From positions 124,001 through 188,000 of the forward strand of contig CAZPOR010000005.1 of NCBI GenBank assembly GCA_964588325.1: a stretch of 64,000 nucleotides of DNA. The letters are read 5' to 3'. The position numbers and the translations under genes were made by a program. The notes beneath the pieces are model-generated. The model saw nothing but the letters and a program-made list of their open reading frames with translations. It ran no database searches and was not told the DNA's origin. The stretch is from Thiovibrio sp964588325 (lineage in GTDB: Bacteria; Desulfobacterota; Desulfobulbia; Desulfobulbales; Desulfurivibrionaceae). This document shows, piece after piece, positions 9,239-15,132 of the stretch (its first letter is position 1; each line of letters begins with the position of its first letter).

Positions 9239-9427
9239 CGCCCAGAATGATCGGAACCTCGGGCAAAGCCCGTCGCAGGTCAGCCTCCAGCCGCATGGTG
9301 TAGTCACTGTTCCAGATGTACACGGAAAACCGGTGGTCGCCGGTGATGCGAAGCAGGGTCTGGTAATAGGGATCGTTGATGATAAACTGGTGAGCGTCAG
9401 GCGGCTTTCCGGCAGACTCTGCTCAAA
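9239..9427. repeat. Captured copy of part of the radical SAM gene at 54056-55717
   Basis: These 189 bases align almost base for base, in the same orientation, with 55441-55642, which encodes about residues 26-92 of the B12-binding radical SAM protein. The copy lacks about 12 bases near 9330 and one base near 9400 and has a few substitutions, so it cannot code. REP palindromes lie 3 bases before it and 8 bases after it. Confidence 0.9.
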
Positions 9428-10154
9428 TGTTCGTTAAAAGGGATCTGACCCCTTTTACACTTTTGACTTCCTTGCGTGGTCGACCACGCCGGACGGGCTG
9501 CACCGGCTGGCCCGAGGCGGGCGGAAATGACCCCGGCAAAGCGGCGGTCGCCCACCAGCACCCCCTGCTGGGTGGCGGCGCGGATCAGCAGGCAATCCTG
9601 CTCGTCAATCGCCCCGGCAAACAGGCTGCGGTAAGCCAGTTGCCTTGCCTCTCCGGTTGGACCCAGGGCCAGATATTCGCCATGGGGGGTCACTACTGGA
9701 TCTTCCGCACCGAGGGCATTGGCCCGGTAGCTGCTCCAGCGGTACTCTCCCGGAGCGATAACCATGTTTGCCTGCACCGGATTAAGCTCGACGTAGCGCA
9801 TGCAGGTGAGCAGGTAGCGGTCGGACTGAACCAGGCTCGCCTTGTAGCGCCCCTCCCACAAGCCGCCGCTGCGGCAGTAGGTGCGATTCACATATTGAAC
9901 ATAGCGACGTCCCATATCCTGCATCACAAGCCGGAAAGCTCGCCCGCATCCGGGGCATTGAGCAGCAAATGAACGTGGTTGGTCATCAGACAGTAAGCGT
10001 GGACCGGGATTTTACGTTTATCAGCGTACTCTCCCAGCCAATCGAGATAGAATCGACAGTCGTCATCGGAGAAAAACACCGGTTGGCGGTCGTTACCGCG
10101 CTGGACGACATGCTGGGGAATTCCGGGAATATGGAGGCGGGGTCGACGAGGCAT
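9397..10154 (-). pseudogene. RAYT (REP-associated tyrosine transposase), frameshifted
   Basis: The first half, from MPRRPRLHIPGIPQHV (ATG 10154), contains the HUH nuclease motif NHVHLL. The second half, in another frame, has the YVNRTYCRSGGLWEGRYK tyrosine region and the YVELNPVQA block. They join if one C is restored near 9935 (reading ELSRLVMQDMG). Y1 transposases of this class nick single-stranded DNA at REP hairpins. The C-terminus runs through a REP copy and into the captured radical SAM fragment, which supplies the stop. It is therefore an inactive, chimeric gene. Confidence 0.88.
9436..9457. repeat. GGGGTC-type REP palindrome, copy 2
   Basis: AAAAGGGATCTGACCCCTTT with one mismatch. 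It forms the right border of the captured fragment and lies within the 3' end of the frameshifted RAYT. Confidence 0.8.
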
Positions 10155-10204
10155 GGTGGATTGGCAAAGAGGCTGCCCCTTACCCCCTTTTAAGGTCTTG
10201 CCCT

Positions 10205-10395
10205 TTAAAGAATAGCCTTCAAGGCAGGGATCATGGAAACAGCAATGTTCAAGCCGACCATCCACTTGAGCAAGTGAACATCCCTTTTCATCTCCAAGAT
10301 ATCGCTACTCATCGCAGTTGCCGCTGCCCGGGCTTTATCATCCGGGGCACCCGCAGCCTTAACGCATCATATACTTCGGTGATCATGGTACTCAC
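10205..10395 (-). pseudogene. Small coiled-coil/membrane protein (DUF1640-like), frameshifted
   Basis: A GTG at 10395 with AGGAGG five to six bases upstream begins STMITEVYDAL. After a frame change near 10360 the reading continues AAGAPDDKARAAATAM, then a short charged stretch, and ends with the hydrophobic segment WMVGLNIAVSMIPALKAIL and TAA. The arrangement of a short helical region and one C-terminal membrane segment resembles small DUF1640-type proteins often found near toxin-antitoxin genes. Function is unknown. One base indel separates it from an intact frame of about 63 codons. Confidence 0.55.
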
Positions 10396-10482
10396 GAGAA
10401 CCTCCTCCTGCTGGAAAAAGCCTACACATTGAGAGCTACAGGTAATACATTTTTATAACAACGGCACCGTCATATGTCCATT

Positions 10483-10502
10483 AAAAGGGGTCAGACCCCT
10501 TT
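10483..10502. repeat. GGGGTC-type REP palindrome, copy 3
   Basis: AAAAGGGGTCAGACCCCTTT, just downstream of the second hicB stop. Confidence 0.8.
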
Positions 10503-10515
10503 CAATGTCATTGCG

Positions 10516-10728
10516 CTAAGCAAGGCATGCCTGGTCTGGAACATTAACCACAGTCATGATGCTTCCTGGGGTAAACGGTACTTCTGTAGCCAGCATTTCC
10601 TCTGCACCTATACGGAGAGAATCAATCAATTTTTCTTGTGTTTTTTCTTGCCCGTTGACACCGGGAAGGTCTACTAGCCAACCGATCCACCAGCCGTCTA
10701 CCTGTTTAATGACCGCTCTGTACTTCAT
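10516..10728 (-). CDS. hicB: HicB-family antitoxin (second hicAB module)
   Basis: This 70-residue protein begins MKYRAVIKQVDGWWIGWLVDLPG, a typical short HicB domain without a DNA-binding extension. It should neutralise the HicA encoded four bases upstream on the same strand. The size and order (toxin first) fit hicAB. A REP palindrome lies immediately downstream. Confidence 0.85.
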   Translation of the reverse strand: MKYRAVIKQVDGWWIGWLVDLPGVNGQEKTQEKLIDSLRIGAEEMLATEVPFTPGSIMTVVNVPDQACLA

Positions 10729-10732
10729 AATT

Positions 10733-10915
10733 CTACCTCACAAATGGTATTTCAAGATCTTTACAAATTTTTCTGGCGAGCTCATCAACAATTTCAGCAT
10801 GTCGAGGAATTTGTGTTTTTCGCTCTGCACATTTGTAAATGCTATGCCGACTACCTTCGCGCAGTAGATACGCCCCATGCTCCTTTAGATGCTTAAGCAA
10901 CTGTGTTCGTTTCAT
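10733..10915 (-). CDS. hicA: HicA-family mRNA interferase toxin
   Basis: This toxin of about 60 residues starts MKRTQLLKHLKEHGAYLLREGSRH. It has the HicA double-stranded RNA-binding-like fold pattern with the key His in GSRHSIYKC. HicA cleaves mRNA when free of HicB. The ATG at 10915 fits the family. An extension to 10939 would begin inside a dispersed 32-base repeat and is rejected. It lacks a strong ribosome-binding site. Confidence 0.87.
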   Translation of the reverse strand: MKRTQLLKHLKEHGAYLLREGSRHSIYKCAERKTQIPRHAEIVDELARKICKDLEIPFVR

Positions 10916-10926
10916 GTTTAAACCAT

Positions 10927-10958
10927 AACAAGGAGGCAAATGAAAGTCAATCAGTGCC
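10927..10958 (+). repeat. 32-base SD-ATG repeat, copy 1
   Basis: AACAAGGAGGCAAATGAAAG followed by TCAATCAGTGCC. It reads as a ribosome-binding site plus ATG and five codons (MKVNQC). An exact copy lies at 13719-13750, and both are followed by a REP palindrome within two bases. Confidence 0.85.
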
Positions 10959-10960
10959 CG

Positions 10961-11004
10961 AAAGGGGTCTGACCCCTTTTAATCAGGGGGACTGATCCCT
11001 TTAA
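10961..11004. repeat. REP palindrome, copy 4, plus a degenerate copy
   Basis: AAAGGGGTCTGACCCCTTT at 10961-10979 is followed at once by a decayed version (CAGGGGGACTGATCCCTTT). Confidence 0.75.
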
Positions 11005-11076
11005 TTTCTCTATTGACCATCGGTGACTTTAGTGCTAGATTATTATCCTAATTTAGGAAAATATGGAGGGGTCGAC

Positions 11077-11352
11077 ATGCCTACCTTAGCAAAACACACC
11101 AGCATCAAAGTGATTGGCGTAAACGGGCAAATCTCCTTGGGCAAACAATTTGCCGGTCGTCAGGTTTTAGTTGAAGAGCAGGAATCTGGAGTCTGGTTGG
11201 TACGAACCGCCACTGTCACCCCGGATAACGAACGTTGGCTGCAAGAGCCTCAAGCTGTTGCCGATCTGACCCGCGCACTTGATTGGACCAAGGCCAATTT
11301 CGCGAATGACACCAATGTGGAGACCTTGATCGAGAAGCTAACCAATGGGTAA
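11077..11352 (+). CDS. Putative type II antitoxin (AbrB-like N-terminus)
   Basis: This 91-residue protein starts at an ATG with GGAGGGG six bases upstream. Residues 7-40 (HTSIKVIGVNGQISLGKQFAG) have the beta-strand pattern of swapped-hairpin DNA-binding antitoxins. The C-terminus is charged and probably wraps the toxin. The next gene overlaps by 8 bases, the usual coupling of a toxin pair. A TCCTAATTTAGGA palindrome just upstream may be its operator. The exact family is not recognised. Confidence 0.65.
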   Translation: MPTLAKHTSIKVIGVNGQISLGKQFAGRQVLVEEQESGVWLVRTATVTPDNERWLQEPQAVADLTRALDWTKANFANDTNVETLIEKLTNG

Positions 11353-11671
11353 GGCTGATCCTCATACATTGATTAGGCTTGATCTGAACAACCCCGTGTT
11401 TCAGGAGAACCTCCTTTCTCTCCAGAAGCCTGAACGTCTCGCTGCACTGGACACTTTGAACAAAATTCGCCAACTCACCTGGAATCAGCTCTACCGCGAC
11501 AACGGCTTAAAGTGGGAGAAGGTATTCAGCGTCAAACCGCCTTCGGGGATTGATGCTATATACTCACTGCGAATCACTCAGTCACGCAGGGCTACCGCAT
11601 TCCGCGACGGCGATTTCATTCGCCTGCTCACCATCGCCCCTGACCACGACAGCACTTACGGGAAAAAGTAG
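11345..11671 (+). CDS. Putative RelE/ParE-like toxin
   Basis: This 108-residue basic protein overlaps the antitoxin gene by 8 bases. Its C-terminal half (IYSLRITQSRRATAFRDGD, then FIRLLTIAPDHDSTYG) has the alternating strand pattern and the Arg/His-rich end seen in RelE/ParE-fold toxins. This assignment is by pattern only. The pair appears intact, unlike several neighbours. Confidence 0.6.
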   Translation: MGKADPHTLIRLDLNNPVFQENLLSLQKPERLAALDTLNKIRQLTWNQLYRDNGLKWEKVFSVKPPSGIDAIYSLRITQSRRATAFRDGDFIRLLTIAPDHDSTYGKK

Positions 11672-11696
11672 AGCGGCTGAAGGGGTCGGCGCAAGG

Positions 11697-11950
11697 TAGA
11701 GTAGGAAGCTGATATCGGGTCAGTGGCCGTGACTTTCCTTAACGCCTCGCCGCGCGCGGCTACTGCGTCTGCGTGTCCAACGGGCTGGCCGTCCATCAAC
11801 TCCCCCTCATCAAACCGTGCGTGCGATTTTCCCGCACACGGCTTTCCGATGTTCTTCACCGCGAGGCATGCGCCTTCTTCCAGGCCGCTGTGGTCGGCAC
11901 CTTGTACAGGCCGTACTTTTCGCACAACGACCTGTTTGGAAACTTGACGT
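11697..11950 (-). mobile_element. Group II intron 3' remnant (end of maturase and domain V)
   Basis: On the minus strand the tail of an intron reverse transcriptase is readable (KYGLYKVPTTAAWKKAHASR, stop about 11860). It is followed by domain V at 11812-11845: AAGCCGTGTGCGGG, an AAAA tetraloop region, and CGCACGCACGGTTT, including the catalytic AGC triad. A domain VI-like region and a CCTACTCTAC 3' end follow near 11695. The 5' intron and most of the reverse transcriptase are gone, so it cannot splice or move by itself. Confidence 0.8.
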
Positions 11951-12008
11951 AGCCGGTTGTTGGCAATAAATAAATCTGTCCCGCTTTTTTCTTGCTATTG
12001 TCCTATGC

Positions 12009-12253
12009 TTAGAGCCCGTTGAGCGGGACCGAATCATCGTAGAGTGTTTCAGGGGCAATATCAATTTCCTCTGGCCAAACTACAGTGCCGTAATCGACAC
12101 GTACACGTTCAAACAATGCCTGCGCGCAATACGATTCCACGGCTTCACGGACAGCAGCGGCCGCATATCGAAACGACGACACTCTCCATTTTGAAATTCA
12201 AGATCGAGATGAAAGTCTGGTTGAGGTCGAACGGTTATGATGTCAAGCAACAT
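12009..12253 (-). pseudogene. DUF2442 protein, frameshifted
   Basis: An ATG at 12253 starts MLLDIITVRPQPDFHLDLEF. After a frame change near 12130 the reading continues as SYCAQALFERVRVDYGTVVW, then PEEIDIAPETLY, and ends in TAA at 12009. The GTVVWP...DIAPETLY block is the DUF2442 signature, also seen in the intact copy at 23299-23622. DUF2442 proteins often pair with DUF4160 as toxin-antitoxin-like modules. No DUF4160 is beside this copy. Confidence 0.7.
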
Positions 12254-12332
12254 AGGGGAACCTCACTGAAGGGGGGCAATACGAAACGGTTCTTCGCCAC
12301 TGACGGCCAGTTCCCAATCCACAAACAAAAGC

Positions 12333-12355
12333 AAAAGGGGTCTGACCCCTTTTAA
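12333..12355. repeat. GGGGTC-type REP palindrome, copy 5
   Basis: AAAAGGGGTCTGACCCCTTT, between the broken DUF2442 gene and the mazF-like stop. Confidence 0.85.
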
Positions 12356-12367
12356 CTCTTTTCATAA

Positions 12368-12700
12368 TCACTCGAAGATTGGGAGCAGCCTGGCAAGCAC
12401 CTCATCCATGATCGTTTCAGGGATGCTTTCGAGTTTACGGGCACGACGGGATACCAGATCAAGAGTTCGGGGCTGATCGCAACGAATAACCCCGGTTGTT
12501 TCCGTTCCGGCTCCCGACAGGGACACGGCAAAGCCTTTTGTCCTCGCGAAGTCACCACCCATTGTGATCGGCACCACTACCGGCATCTTCGTCACCCGGT
12601 TGAACGGCGTTGGCGAAACAACCAAAACAGGGCGCGTCCCTTGTTGTTCGTGTCCAACAGTGGGGTCCAGCGATACCAGATAGATTTCGCCCCGTTTCAA
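12368..12700 (-). CDS. MazF/ChpB-family endoribonuclease toxin
   Basis: This 110-residue PemK/MazF-fold protein begins MKRGEIYLVSLDPTVGHEQQ, then GTRPVLVVSP, the hallmark N-terminus with the conserved Arg/Pro loop. A VVVPIT strand and CDQPRTLDL follow. Such toxins cut mRNA at short motifs. Its ATG overlaps the antitoxin stop by four bases, so translation is coupled. Length is normal and no defect is visible. Confidence 0.92.
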   Translation of the reverse strand: MKRGEIYLVSLDPTVGHEQQGTRPVLVVSPTPFNRVTKMPVVVPITMGGDFARTKGFAVSLSGAGTETTGVIRCDQPRTLDLVSRRARKLESIPETIMDEVLARLLPIFE

Positions 12701-12951
12701 AGCAACTCTCCCCCAACTGGCTTATCATCAAGCCACTGGCGATCCTCGGCGCTGGTTTTCGCTTTAGGATCGCATTGTTCCAGAAGCTCTTTCAGGGTGT
12801 AACGATGTCGGTGTGGCTCAACGATCAGCCGGCCATCATCAGCCGTCACCCCGACTTTGGCTCCCGCTTGCAAATGCAGTATTTCAAGAATTGCAGGTGG
12901 AACAGCCATCATCACCGAACCTCCAACTTTACGCAGACAGGTTGTGTGCAC
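12697..12951 (-). CDS. MazE/ChpS-family AbrB-type antitoxin
   Basis: This 84-residue protein has an N-terminal AbrB swapped-hairpin domain (LRKVGGSVMMAVPPAILEIL) and an acidic C-terminus (CDPKAKTSAEDRQWLDD) that would bind the toxin. It precedes the mazF-like gene with an overlap of four bases. GGAGG sits upstream. An AT-rich palindrome at about 12968-12990 overlaps the promoter -10 and is a likely operator for autorepression. Confidence 0.9.
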   Translation of the reverse strand: MHTTCLRKVGGSVMMAVPPAILEILHLQAGAKVGVTADDGRLIVEPHRHRYTLKELLEQCDPKAKTSAEDRQWLDDKPVGGELL

Positions 12952-12983
12952 AGTGGAACCTCCTTTTGGTTATATTAAAATAT

Positions 12984-13012
12984 AATATAACGCAACAGAG
13001 TGTTTGATGCAA
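12984..13012 (-). promoter_or_regulatory. Promoter of the mazEF-like pair
   Basis: TTGCAT and TATATT are separated by exactly 17 bases. The -10 lies in a TTATATT/AATATAA inverted repeat. The antitoxin ATG is 33 bases downstream. Confidence 0.6.
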
Positions 13013-13084
13013 GGTCCAGTACCGGAATACGCTGGATAATAGAGGATGATTGGGGCGGAAACAATGGACAACAAACCATCAGGC

Positions 13085-13357
13085 AGCCTTGCGGAGAAAG
13101 GCCCGAGGGCGGCGGTCATCCCCCGCAGGTGCCGGGCCTGTCGCTGCACCGCAAGCGCCAGCAGATGATCGGGGGTACCCACCGCGCTGCCGAATTCTTT
13201 AAGGAAACGACCGGAATACTCGATGAATCCATCGGGTTCAATGCCAAGCCGGTCGAGGATTCTGGGGGTCTCTTCGGGGATGAATCCCCGTTTGGCCGGG
13301 TGGACACAACGGCCCAGGCTGTCGACCAGCTCCAGGTACTCTTCAAAGGCAAAAGGG
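13085..13357 (-). pseudogene. RAYT C-terminal fragment
   Basis: The frame PFAFEEYLELVDSLGRCVHP, then AKRGFIPEETPRILDRLGIE and FGSAVGTPDHLLALAVQRQA, is clearly homologous to residues about 269-365 of the intact RAYT at 13862-14986, at roughly 55-60 percent identity by eye. It begins exactly at a REP palindrome and lacks the catalytic half. Confidence 0.85.
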
Positions 13358-13372
13358 GTCTGACCCCTTTAA
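13351..13372. repeat. GGGGTC-type REP palindrome, copy 6
   Basis: AAAAGGGGTCTGACCCCTTT. It overlaps the first codons of the RAYT fragment, marking a recombination junction. Confidence 0.85.
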
Positions 13373-13382
13373 CTACTCATTT

Positions 13383-13595
13383 TTACGAGAACCTGATAAT
13401 ATCCCCATCGAATTGAGGCAAAGCTTCCTGTAATGCCTTTGCATACGCTATACGAGCAGTTTGCAAAATAGCACCCTGAGCATTGAGTCTTTGAATTTCA
13501 GCATCGACAAACTGAAGGCTCTGTAGTTGCGCTTTCGCTTCGTCGGAGAGATGGTCCAGATCGTACTCTTTGTCGTCAATTTTGATAGTCGGCAT
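13383..13595 (-). CDS. Small conserved protein (DUF6447-like)
   Basis: This 70-residue protein starts MPTIKIDDKEYDLDHLSDEA with GGAGATC ahead of the ATG. A short N-terminal beta segment leads into a long amphipathic helix (QLQSLQFVDAEIQRLNAQ and on) likely to form a coiled coil. Similar small proteins are widespread, often phage- or island-linked, with no known role. REP copies flank it on both sides, which suggests it travels or survives with this repeat-rich island. Confidence 0.7.
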   Translation of the reverse strand: MPTIKIDDKEYDLDHLSDEAKAQLQSLQFVDAEIQRLNAQGAILQTARIAYAKALQEALPQFDGDIIRFS

Positions 13596-13612
13596 TTCGA
13601 TCTCCTTTAAGC

Positions 13613-13636
13613 AAAAGGGGTCACAGACCCCTTTAA
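13613..13636. repeat. GGGGTC-type REP palindrome, copy 7 (expanded loop)
   Basis: AAAAGGGGTCACAGACCCCTTT with two extra loop bases, upstream of the DUF6447-like gene. Confidence 0.8.
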
Positions 13637-13681
13637 CTTCTATTTACACAAAATTCTTTACACACCCCTTCCGGCAGGGCC

Positions 13682-13703
13682 GCCAATGATAAAGTGGGTG
13701 TCC
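13682..13703 (+). repeat. AAAGTGGGTGTCC repeat, downstream flank of intact RAYT
   Basis: GCCAATGATAAAGTGGGTG and TCC match 15018-15039 in direct orientation, with three differences. The two copies bracket the intact RAYT gene. Confidence 0.7.
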
Positions 13704-13718
13704 TTTTTTTTAAACAAT

Positions 13719-13750
13719 AACAAGGAGGCAAATGAAAGTCAATCAGTGCC
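13719..13750 (+). repeat. 32-base SD-ATG repeat, copy 2
   Basis: Identical to 10927-10958. It is followed directly by REP copy 8. Confidence 0.85.
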
Positions 13751-13773
13751 AAAAGGGGTCTGACCCCTTTTAA
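13751..13773. repeat. GGGGTC-type REP palindrome, copy 8
   Basis: AAAAGGGGTCTGACCCCTTT, about 90 bases downstream of the intact RAYT stop. Confidence 0.85.
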
Positions 13774-13861
13774 TGTTCCCCTTTACGTGACGGCGCAAGG
13801 TGGAGTATTCACTGCAACTTTTTCACGGACTCAGGTTACCCAAGCAGCTCCCCCTGTTTTC

Positions 13862-14986
13862 TCAAACAGCCACCGCCCTCTTCCCCTCAAACACCGCCCT
13901 GGCCGTTGCAATACCGCGCAGATAACGATTCTGACGCGCGGCGGCAAGCTCGACCAGCTTGGCCGGGGTGCCGACCGCACAGCCGAATTCTTGCAAAAAA
14001 TGATCGGCATATTCGATGAACGACGCGGCATCAATGCCCAGGCGGGTGAGAATAGCGGGTGTTTTTTCGGGAATGAAGCCCCGCTTGGCAGGATGGACGA
14101 CACGGCCCATCGTATCGACTAGCTCCAGATAATCTTCAAAGGCAAAGGGTATACCCACAGCAAGGCTCTTGGTTGGCTCAAAAGGCATGAGGGGCGCTTC
14201 CGGCAGTTTCTGCAAATCTTTTTCCGGCCGTAACCGATCGATGGCCGTGCGCGATTTCGAGGCCAACGATCGGGCCTGTTTCGCCGGGGGCACGGACATA
14301 CGCTTCTTTTCCTCGGCACCTTGTCTCCGAACCGCCGCGCCGGATACATCCTCAAGCCGCTGCTTGACGGAGGTGTGGGCACTTTGCTCCGGCGTTTCGG
14401 CAATGCCGGCCCGGATGGGGTTCAGATCCACATAGGCCATGGCGGCCAGGATCGCCTGCTCATCGAGCAGAGCCTGGCTCTTAAAACGCCCCTCCCAGAA
14501 GCGACCCGTGCAACCGTCCTCGGCGTTGGCCATCCGGGCAATGGTTTCGTTGAGCACCCGCATGAACCAGGAAAGATCATGCAAGCGGTCACGATACAGC
14601 TCCACCCACTCCCCCACCCTGGCACGCTCCGAACCACTCATCGTCTCGCGGGCGCCTGAAAGATAACGCTGCACCAACAGGGGGCCGGTGAAAAGCCTGG
14701 TCCAGCGACAGAGAACCTCTTCATCACTCCAGCCCCTGGTGCGTTCTTCGTCTATCCGCACGACGATATGGTAGTGATTGCTCATCACCGCATAGGAGGC
14801 CACGTCAATGGCAAATACCGAGGCCAACTCGCGAATGCGGCTCTCAATCCACCCCCGGCGGTGGTCGAAATTGTGGCCGGTAACAAAATCTTCCCCACAC
14901 AGGAACGCCCGCCGCACGCAACGCGAGACCACGTGATACCAAGGAGTGTCGGAGAGGGAAACGAGGCTTGAGCGAGGTATTGTCAT
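13862..14986 (-). CDS. REP-associated tyrosine transposase (RAYT / TnpA_REP), intact
   Basis: This Y1_Tnp (IS200-like) protein has about 374 residues. The HUH nuclease motif is SNHYHIVV near residue 70. The region around NETIARMANAEDGCTGRFWE, then GRFKSQALLDEQ, and the block YVDLNPIRAGIAETPEQS are family hallmarks. A C-terminal extension of about 150 residues (FEDYLELVDTMGRVVHPAKR and on) is shared with the fragment at 13085-13357. RAYTs nick REP hairpins and are thought to spread REPs rather than mobilise themselves. ATG 14986 is preferred over an upstream in-frame ATG because family N-termini begin near the HVVSRC strand. It is the only apparently functional transposase in the window. Confidence 0.92.
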   Translation of the reverse strand: MTIPRSSLVSLSDTPWYHVVSRCVRRAFLCGEDFVTGHNFDHRRGWIESRIRELASVFAIDVASYAVMSNHYHIVVRIDEERTRGWSDEEVLCRWTRLFTGPLLVQRYLSGARETMSGSERARVGEWVELYRDRLHDLSWFMRVLNETIARMANAEDGCTGRFWEGRFKSQALLDEQAILAAMAYVDLNPIRAGIAETPEQSAHTSVKQRLEDVSGAAVRRQGAEEKKRMSVPPAKQARSLASKSRTAIDRLRPEKDLQKLPEAPLMPFEPTKSLAVGIPFAFEDYLELVDTMGRVVHPAKRGFIPEKTPAILTRLGIDAASFIEYADHFLQEFGCAVGTPAKLVELAAARQNRYLRGIATARAVFEGKRAVAV

Positions 14987-15017
14987 AGTGAGCTTATACC
15001 ATTGAGGCTGCGAGGGC

Positions 15018-15039
15018 GTCAATAACAAAGTGGGTGTCC
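15018..15039 (+). repeat. AAAGTGGGTGTCC repeat, upstream flank of intact RAYT
   Basis: Second copy of the sequence at 13682-13703, starting 32 bases upstream of the RAYT ATG. The 93 bases from here to the next gene hold no other feature. Confidence 0.7.
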
Positions 15040-15132
15040 TCTAGTTTATTGTCAAACAGATTGCCATGCTTGGTTAAACGAAAAGGCAGCGTCGGATAAT
15101 GAGGGCTTATGTTGCCCCTGCCCCTCCCATTT

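Noticed and set aside
12044..12355. Plus-strand frame ending in KQKGSDPF
   Set aside because: Antisense of the broken DUF2442 gene; its end is the translated REP palindrome.
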